The notes under the pieces are model-generated. The model searched no databases and was not told the DNA's origin. It saw nothing but the letters and a program-made list of their open reading frames with translations. A stretch of DNA of 64,000 nucleotides from a virus: positions 1-64,000 of the IMG/VR virus record IMGVR_UViG_3300042566_001780. One strand, written 5' to 3'. Below are positions 59,071-64,000 of this stretch, piece by piece. A program made the position numbers and the translations under genes. Each line of letters opens with the position of its first letter. The first letter of the stretch is position 1.

Positions 59071-60242
59071 GAATCTGGCCCGAGGATTATTTGATTATCA
59101 AGTTTGACTGCTTCGCTATTGCCAGTTAAATTACTCATTAACGCCGTTCTAGCATAGTAGTTGGTCGTAACCATAACTGGGAAAATATCTTTGACAGAAA
59201 TTTCCGTAGCATACAAATGCTTAACACCATCTACAAGTTTAATTGTAAGATATTTTGTATCAGAGTTTAATCCGGAAAGTGGGATGTACTTAGATTTTAT
59301 TTGGTCCAGATAGGTGAATACCCCATCTACACTTAGTAGAAAAGCGCATTCTTCAAGATTGAGATCTTTTGAGGATCCATCTGAAAGCATTGGCGGAAAA
59401 TCAGTAGAAATTCGTAATTTGCTATTCAGTGGGAGCAAAGCTTGCTCTGATAGATCACAATAGAACAAGTACCATTTTTGGGCAGAACTATCAATTATTG
59501 TGACATAGTTGACACCCTCCCATGAACCAGTACCAACTCTAGAATTATCGGATATCATTCTTGAGAATGGTAATTGCAGGGTTGAAGTTGGTCGTGATTT
59601 AGAAATAACAACATCAACCTGAATACTGGTGCCTGCAATGGGGTTATTGAACAGAATTGCATTTGGCGGTACTTGAGATGAAGAATCACCAGAATATAGC
59701 TGATATTGGCCAGCACCGGTACCTTCATCAACCTGAATTCCATTGACAAACACGCTAATAACATCAGGATCAGAACCAACAAGTGAGTATCGTAATGTCT
59801 TCTTTTCAACACCGTCTTCAACACCATTTATGATTTTTGTAGGTACAGATTTTCTAAAAGTGTACTTTCGATAATCTTTTGGAGTATCATCCTCAACTAC
59901 AAAAGTAAGATTGACTGATGATATGTCATCAATAATGGTGTCTTGATTCTTGACCGCCAAAATGATCTGTTGAAGTGTACCAGTACTTAAATTAATCAGT
60001 GGTGATTCAGTTGATTCAATAGCGCTAATAATGCGGGATCCTCTAGGCGCCCAATTACTAACATCATTGTCCGATGGAGTACCACGAATAGTATTTCCAT
60101 TATTCGTGTATCCCTCAATTGACAGCAAACCCTCGCACCCTAAAGTGATGTTACACCGATTTGGCACAAAATGAGATATGTTGACTAGTTGGTCAATAGT
60201 ACGAGCACATTCTGAACATTTTAATTTTGCATACTTTTTCAT
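59067..60242 (-). CDS. Probable virion protein with an N-terminal zinc-ribbon-like motif
   Basis: A 391-residue beta-rich protein. The first 40 residues carry four cysteines (KCSEC...RCNITLGC), likely a metal site. The rest resembles baseplate/fibre domains (for example DVISVFVNGIQVDEGTGAGQYQLYSG and KLVDGVKHLYATEIS). It is transcribed from its own late box 29 bp upstream. Virion status is inferred from these features. Confidence 0.65.
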   Translation of the reverse strand: MKKYAKLKCSECARTIDQLVNISHFVPNRCNITLGCEGLLSIEGYTNNGNTIRGTPSDNDVSNWAPRGSRIISAIESTESPLINLSTGTLQQIILAVKNQDTIIDDISSVNLTFVVEDDTPKDYRKYTFRKSVPTKIINGVEDGVEKKTLRYSLVGSDPDVISVFVNGIQVDEGTGAGQYQLYSGDSSSQVPPNAILFNNPIAGTSIQVDVVISKSRPTSTLQLPFSRMISDNSRVGTGSWEGVNYVTIIDSSAQKWYLFYCDLSEQALLPLNSKLRISTDFPPMLSDGSSKDLNLEECAFLLSVDGVFTYLDQIKSKYIPLSGLNSDTKYLTIKLVDGVKHLYATEISVKDIFPVMVTTNYYARTALMSNLTGNSEAVKLDNQIILGPDS

Positions 60243-60271
60243 AGCAAAGCACTTTCTAAACAGATTATGGA

Positions 60272-60279
60272 CTATTTAG
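60272..60279 (-). promoter_or_regulatory. Late promoter box CTAAATAG
   Basis: It ends 29 bp before ATG 60242 and contains the TAG stop of the upstream gene (60274-60272). Confidence 0.65.
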
Positions 60280-60478
60280 ATTTGCCATCTACTATAAGAA
60301 AGAGCGATGATTCAGAAACCCATTTGGTCCATGATCCATCATTCTCATGAGCTGGTGTCACTTCCACTAACTCAATAGTTCGTTTGCTGATAGACGCCAA
60401 TTGTCTAACAGCTACTCTTCCGGTCTTCTTGACTTCTATGTTTTCTAGGACATAGAAGTCTTCTTTTTGGCTACTCAT
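60272..60478 (-). CDS. Small basic beta-rich protein, unknown function
   Basis: A 68-residue protein, EDFYVLENIEVKKTGRVAVRQLASISKRTIELVEVTP, ending VDGKSK. It overlaps the exonuclease gene by 4 bp and ends inside a late box. It is too short and featureless to assign. Confidence 0.6.
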   Translation of the reverse strand: MSSQKEDFYVLENIEVKKTGRVAVRQLASISKRTIELVEVTPAHENDGSWTKWVSESSLFLIVDGKSK

Positions 60479-61065
60479 TGCGATAATCCAATGTTAACAA
60501 GTTGTCGACACATCTGAAGCGCCTTGAGAGATGCCATAGCATCTTCAAGAGCATTATGGGAACCGCGCGTAACGCCAGCAAGAAGTTCAAAAACTACATC
60601 AGATTTGTATTCACCAATACATGCAAATGCCACCACTGAACTGTCAAGGACCACATGGTGTATTTGCGGCATTACTCCATTTGGCTCAAGCAGTTGCTTA
60701 GTTGCATGAATATCAAACCAAGTGTTATGTCCAGCAAACATAACTTTACCATCAATCCCAAAATACTTGACGATAAGAGTAGCAAGATCTAAAGCTGCCT
60801 CTTCAGACGTTACTCCATGTTCCCCAAGATATTCTCGAGATTTTCCATGAATAGCTTCTGCCTCTGCAGACCACGTATATTTTGGATCAAATTTGATCTC
60901 GCGATATAGCGTTTCAATTGGCTCAAGAGTTTCGGCATCTACAATAATAGCACCAAAAGTAATACCTTGAAACTGCTTGAATGTTTCTTCAAACGATGCA
61001 AAAGTGGTACCTGAAGTTTCCCAGTCAATTGCTAGGATGAATTTGGGTTTAGCGCTTCGACTCAT
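60475..61065 (-). CDS. dexA: DEDD-family 3'-5' exonuclease (DexA-like)
   Basis: A 196-residue exonuclease: ILAIDWETSGT (Exo I, Asp and Glu), MFAGHNTWFDIHA (Exo II Asp) and GSHNALEDAMASLKAL (Exo III with His-x-x-x-x-Asp, DEDDh type). T4 DexA (227 residues) degrades single-stranded DNA; an RNA-degrading relative (oligoribonuclease) is the alternative. It overlaps both neighbours by 4 bp. Confidence 0.83.
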   Translation of the reverse strand: MSRSAKPKFILAIDWETSGTTFASFEETFKQFQGITFGAIIVDAETLEPIETLYREIKFDPKYTWSAEAEAIHGKSREYLGEHGVTSEEAALDLATLIVKYFGIDGKVMFAGHNTWFDIHATKQLLEPNGVMPQIHHVVLDSSVVAFACIGEYKSDVVFELLAGVTRGSHNALEDAMASLKALQMCRQLVNIGLSQ

Positions 61066-61685
61066 TGTAAGATTTCCTTTGTAGAAAAAGTTTTCAAAAA
61101 TTTAAGTGTTTCATTTACACGTTTGGTGAGAGATTCATTCTCAATAGTGTGTACCGGAACAGAAGGATCTGCCAAATTGAAATCTGTAATGAATGACGCC
61201 ATTTTGCCATAACAAATTTCAGCATCTTGTTTTGATGCACGTTTTGGGTCATCTTCCCATTGAATGTTTTTCATTAATGGTACCATGATAACCCCGGAAT
61301 ACAGCGTTTGACAGAGTAAGCATGTCATCTTGTACGACGACATCCACTGGTTATAGGATGGATTTAATCGCATGCCCATACGATCAAACCATAATTCTGC
61401 ATATGCGTGAATGTCGGTAAATGAGCGCTCTACTAGAATGACATTATCCCCATCTCGAGCAGCCAGTTGTTTATCATGAGCAAACTTGGCATGTAGGATT
61501 TGCTCCTGGAATTGCATCATTTTAGTTGGGTTGTTATACACTTCATCTAGTGAAGCCCATCCCATTTTCTTTTGCACGGTTCTCGAAACCTTGAAGTCGT
61601 CAACCAGTATATCTTTAGTTTTAAGTTTTTCTAACAGAGTAGTTTTTCCTGAACCTTGCGCACCACTTACCGCAATAATCTTCAT
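61062..61685 (-). CDS. P-loop nucleoside/nucleotide kinase-like protein
   Basis: A 207-residue protein. MKIIAVSGAQGSGKTTLLEKL is a Walker A P-loop; VILVERSFTDIHAYAELW is a DRS-like substrate loop as in thymidylate or deoxynucleoside kinases. I start it at ATG 61685, where AGGAG lies 8 nt upstream; the frame to 61724 has no such signal. It probably phosphorylates a nucleotide or nucleoside, or acts as an AAA_28-type ATPase. A TTACAG-N17-TAGAAT promoter lies 29 bp before the start. Confidence 0.72.
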   Translation of the reverse strand: MKIIAVSGAQGSGKTTLLEKLKTKDILVDDFKVSRTVQKKMGWASLDEVYNNPTKMMQFQEQILHAKFAHDKQLAARDGDNVILVERSFTDIHAYAELWFDRMGMRLNPSYNQWMSSYKMTCLLCQTLYSGVIMVPLMKNIQWEDDPKRASKQDAEICYGKMASFITDFNLADPSVPVHTIENESLTKRVNETLKFLKTFSTKEILQ

Positions 61686-61714
61686 TGTTCTTCTCCTACA
61701 TGAATGATTTGAAC

Positions 61715-61743
61715 ATTCTATCACAATGTGGAAATTCCTGTAA
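61715..61743 (-). promoter_or_regulatory. Promoter of the kinase-like gene
   Basis: On the minus strand: TTACAG (61743-61738), a 17-bp spacer, TAGAAT (61720-61715), with TGTGA directly before the -10 box. Confidence 0.65.
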
Positions 61744-61778
61744 CCGAGTTTCTAGGTTGTCATTTGTATGAGTGAACG

Positions 61779-61786
61779 CTAAATAG
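61779..61786 (+). promoter_or_regulatory. Late promoter box CTAAATAG
   Basis: It ends 30 bp before ATG 61817. Confidence 0.65.
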
Positions 61787-61816
61787 TTCATTAGCATGTC
61801 ACACTGGAAAGTAACT

Positions 61817-62290
61817 ATGGCAAAAGTAACATTAAAACAATTTTTGGAACTGCAAGAAAGTCAATTAGAACAAAAAGAGGCTTCAACAGTTTGGGATGAA
61901 AATAAGGATTCTGCGTCTACTTATGAAATCACTACTAAATTTCTTATCAAGCCATCTGAAGAGAAAAAGGGTTTCTACGATGTATTTGAGCTAACAGAGA
62001 ATGGAAAACGTAAATTCCAAGATTCTTACAAAGAAGTGCAAATTGATCAATTATTTCGTTTAGCATCCCAAACATCAAAAGCTGATATTGAGGGATTTAA
62101 AGAATACCTTTTACAAGGTACAATTGAAGCAATTAAATGGAATCAAGATCCGGTTGAAATTATGACAGACGGTACTTCATTCACGCTCAAAAAGGGTGAT
62201 TACCTTTTGAGAGAATTAGATGGAAAAGAATTTGTGTTCACTGTAGAAAATCGTGGTACTTTTGAATCATCACCAAGAAAGAAAGTTTAA
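61817..62290 (+). CDS. Hypothetical late protein
   Basis: A 157-residue alpha/beta protein starting MAKVTLKQFLELQESQLEQKEAS. ATG 61817 is preferred to ATG 61796 because GGAAAG lies 5 nt upstream and the late box is 30 bp away, which fits the other boxes. A C-terminal strand region (DGTSFTLKKGDYLLRELDGKEFVFTVENRGTF) looks like a small beta barrel. It leads the operon that also encodes the nuclease. No family recognised. Confidence 0.65.
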   Translation: MAKVTLKQFLELQESQLEQKEASTVWDENKDSASTYEITTKFLIKPSEEKKGFYDVFELTENGKRKFQDSYKEVQIDQLFRLASQTSKADIEGFKEYLLQGTIEAIKWNQDPVEIMTDGTSFTLKKGDYLLRELDGKEFVFTVENRGTFESSPRKKV

Positions 62291-62292
62291 TA

Positions 62293-62841
62293 ATGACTGC
62301 TGAAAAAACCGAGAAGCCTAAGAGAAAAAATACTTCTAAGAAAAAAGGAAATGGCTTTGAATTGACAGTAGCAAAACTGTTGTCAAAAGAATTAGCACCA
62401 ATGAACTTTATTCGAACCCCTGGATCTGGGGCACGAGTTGGCGGAAAGAACTTTGCTACCATTGGCCAAATGTTCGGTGAAGAGGCATTAAAGATTTTTG
62501 TTGGCGATGTTGTCCCAGTTAATGAAAAACAAATAGGCAAGAAGTTTAAAGTATCATGTGAATGTAAGTTCTATGCAACGCAGGATCACTTTACATCAGT
62601 TATGATGGGATCGGGCTTAATCTTCAAATGGATGAAAGAATCAGAGGATGACGCTCAAAAGATCGATAAACTTCCAGTCCTAATCTTTAAGTGGAATCAT
62701 ACACCTATTTTCATTGCATGTACCGACGACAATATGCCAGTTGACTGCATTAAGATGATTCTACCGAGAGAAAATCTGTCTAGCATCAAAGTTGGTATCC
62801 TTGAAGAAGTTCTCAAACATAAAGATTTTTGGATAGAATGA
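62293..62841 (+). CDS. PD-(D/E)XK nuclease, possibly a Holliday-junction or repair endonuclease
   Basis: A 182-residue protein with a basic start (RKNTSKKKGNG). NGFELTVAKLLSKEL gives the motif Glu, RTPGSGARVGG a Gly-Ser loop, VGDVVPV the Asp, and VSCECKFY the ExK pair. This is the PD-(D/E)XK order found in Holliday-junction resolvases and restriction-type nucleases. It starts 2 bp after the upstream stop. It is different from the RecB-like enzyme at 42681-43367. Confidence 0.7.
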   Translation: MTAEKTEKPKRKNTSKKKGNGFELTVAKLLSKELAPMNFIRTPGSGARVGGKNFATIGQMFGEEALKIFVGDVVPVNEKQIGKKFKVSCECKFYATQDHFTSVMMGSGLIFKWMKESEDDAQKIDKLPVLIFKWNHTPIFIACTDDNMPVDCIKMILPRENLSSIKVGILEEVLKHKDFWIE

Positions 62842-62867
62842 AAGCAACGGCGTGTTAGAATAACAGC

Positions 62868-64000
62868 ATGACACGCCCGTTTGACTTATCTCTTAATCGA
62901 GAAATTGAGGAATCTAGTCCTCTACATTGGAGAAAATTTTGGCCAAATCTCCAACGTATACATCCTACTAAAGTAGCATTACGCCAATCTATTATTTTGT
63001 GGGTAGCAAACCTGCATTATTCATGTCAAATGAATCCCCGCGGGTTCAACTATACTGAAATCCGTCTTACTGATTTGCGTCAGCAAGTCCGCGATTATCG
63101 AGTCATTATTGATTATTTCTTTGAAGTTGATCAACGCGGTTTTTGCATAGATGCTGATCATTATGAGGTGTCTCGCTTAATCCCTAAAGAAATTGGGTTT
63201 GAATTATCCCAAGAGATCAAGTTGGAAATCCCAAAGGCAGCATATATACCTCCTTCAAAACCAAAAGATGGTACTGTGTCAACAGTAAACATCTTCAATC
63301 GGGATAGTATAGAACAGCTTTTACTAGAAAATAAGCGCTATGATCTTTGGCCCCAAGTTAAGTGGCTGATAAATCAAGGCGATGCGGTAGAGTTTATTTT
63401 TCAGAAAAGTGGAAAACTTCAACAACGCGATACTAGCATTTGGCCTATTCAAGCAATTGAGACTTGGCCCTCTTGGCTGAGAGAAAAGTTATTTGGACCT
63501 GGGATTGACCTTGATTCTGCATATGTTCAGTTTATGATCAAGTCAGTGCAACCGTGCTATGATTCATTTCATAGTATGAAAACCGCTATACCAGATTTAG
63601 TTGATTTGATTTATGACAAAGAGCAATTTAGAAAATATCTGTGTCAAGATGTAATGAATTTGCCATACACAGAGAATAATATCAAGAGCATAAAACAGAT
63701 CATCATGGCTATTGCCAATGGATCTCGAATATCTGCAGATCTGACAAAATGCAGCAATTATTCTGAATCAGCAAAATTGCTTGTTGAATGTATGCGTGAT
63801 TCAAATGAAGAATATTTGGTCAAAGCTGCTAATAGGTTTCAACAAATTTCCCATCAATTTAGTACAGCTAAAAAGATGGCGTGTTTATATCTTACTAAAA
63901 GACATCCATCACGACTAAATCAAAAAGTAATTTTCAGAAACTATTTTGAGTGGGAAAGAACTGCGCGATATGCTATTTGGGAAGAATGTGGCCGACACGG
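62868..64000 (+). CDS. Large protein running off the window, polymerase-like motifs (tentative)
   Basis: The frame is open from ATG 62868 through the last base (377 codons, no stop), so it is cut by the window edge. The region of about residues 220-320 has GPGIDLDSAYVQFMIKSVQ, reminiscent of the DxxSxY motif A of family B polymerases, and IKSIKQIIMAIANGSRIS, reminiscent of a motif B helix. Motif C would lie outside. These are weak likenesses. A TAGAAT box ends 6 nt before ATG with no Shine-Dalgarno, the same spacing as for clamp and primase. Confidence 0.5.
   Translation, partial: MTRPFDLSLNREIEESSPLHWRKFWPNLQRIHPTKVALRQSIILWVANLHYSCQMNPRGFNYTEIRLTDLRQQVRDYRVIIDYFFEVDQRGFCIDADHYEVSRLIPKEIGFELSQEIKLEIPKAAYIPPSKPKDGTVSTVNIFNRDSIEQLLLENKRYDLWPQVKWLINQGDAVEFIFQKSGKLQQRDTSIWPIQAIETWPSWLREKLFGPGIDLDSAYVQFMIKSVQPCYDSFHSMKTAIPDLVDLIYDKEQFRKYLCQDVMNLPYTENNIKSIKQIIMAIANGSRISADLTKCSNYSESAKLLVECMRDSNEEYLVKAANRFQQISHQFSTAKKMACLYLTKRHPSRLNQKVIFRNYFEWERTARYAIWEECGRH

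Noticed and set aside
1-64000. CRISPR array or insertion sequence
   Set aside because: No regularly spaced direct repeats with unique spacers and no transposase or terminal inverted repeats were seen. The repeats at 41797-41927 are coding.

Overview
This window is part of the genome of a large T4-superfamily myovirus (contractile-tailed phage) that very probably infects a Gram-negative host. It is AT-rich and densely packed. It has T4-type replication genes (split DNA polymerase gp43, clamp gp45, helicase gp41, primase gp61, RNase H/FEN, gp46/gp47), a gp55-type late sigma factor, T4-type baseplate genes (gp25, gp6, gp53, gp48/54-like, gp5-like spike, PAAR tip) and an inner/outer-membrane spanin pair.

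Layout. (1) 1-3650, plus strand: an RNA-rich accessory island. It holds tRNA-Asn(GTT), Leu(CAA), Arg(TCT), Ser(GCT) and Cys(GCA), an interrupted tRNA-like RNA, a complete but non-canonical tRNA-Val(TAC)-like cloverleaf, and several compact structured RNAs closed by long perfect stems. Between them lie small genes: a toxin-antitoxin-like pair, an RF1-type release factor with an in-frame TGA, and a ClpS homologue. (2) 3659-5788: a TerD-domain stress protein behind a long structured leader. (3) 5872-10654: recombination nuclease gp46/gp47 and late sigma factor gp55, where gp46 is encoded in two pieces joined by an atypically split intein. (4) 10810-40757, plus strand: NMN-adenylyltransferase-like enzyme, the baseplate and tail module including proteins of 3128 and 2099 residues, spanins, a two-domain lysin, and the PAAR tip. 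(5) 40840-47939, minus strand: late or virion-like genes and nucleases, including a nucleotidyltransferase (ligase-like) protein. (6) 48002-61685, minus strand: the replisome, with a group I intron inside the gp43B active-site motif. (7) 61817 to the end, plus strand: a PD-(D/E)XK nuclease and a gene running off the window.

Two regulatory signatures recur. CTAAATAG lies 23-40 bp upstream of eleven start codons on both strands and fits a T4-type late promoter read by the gp55 sigma encoded here. A second class, TTACAN/TTGAAA-N16-17-TAGAAT/TACAAT, precedes replication genes; in three cases the -10 box ends exactly 6 nt before an ATG that has no Shine-Dalgarno sequence, suggesting leaderless mRNAs. 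The strongest unusual observations are the split intein in the gp46 P-loop, the group I intron between KKIQL and NSTYG of gp43B, the TGA aligned with a conserved Trp in an RF1 homologue, and the family of odd tRNAs and structured RNAs in the first 3.6 kb.
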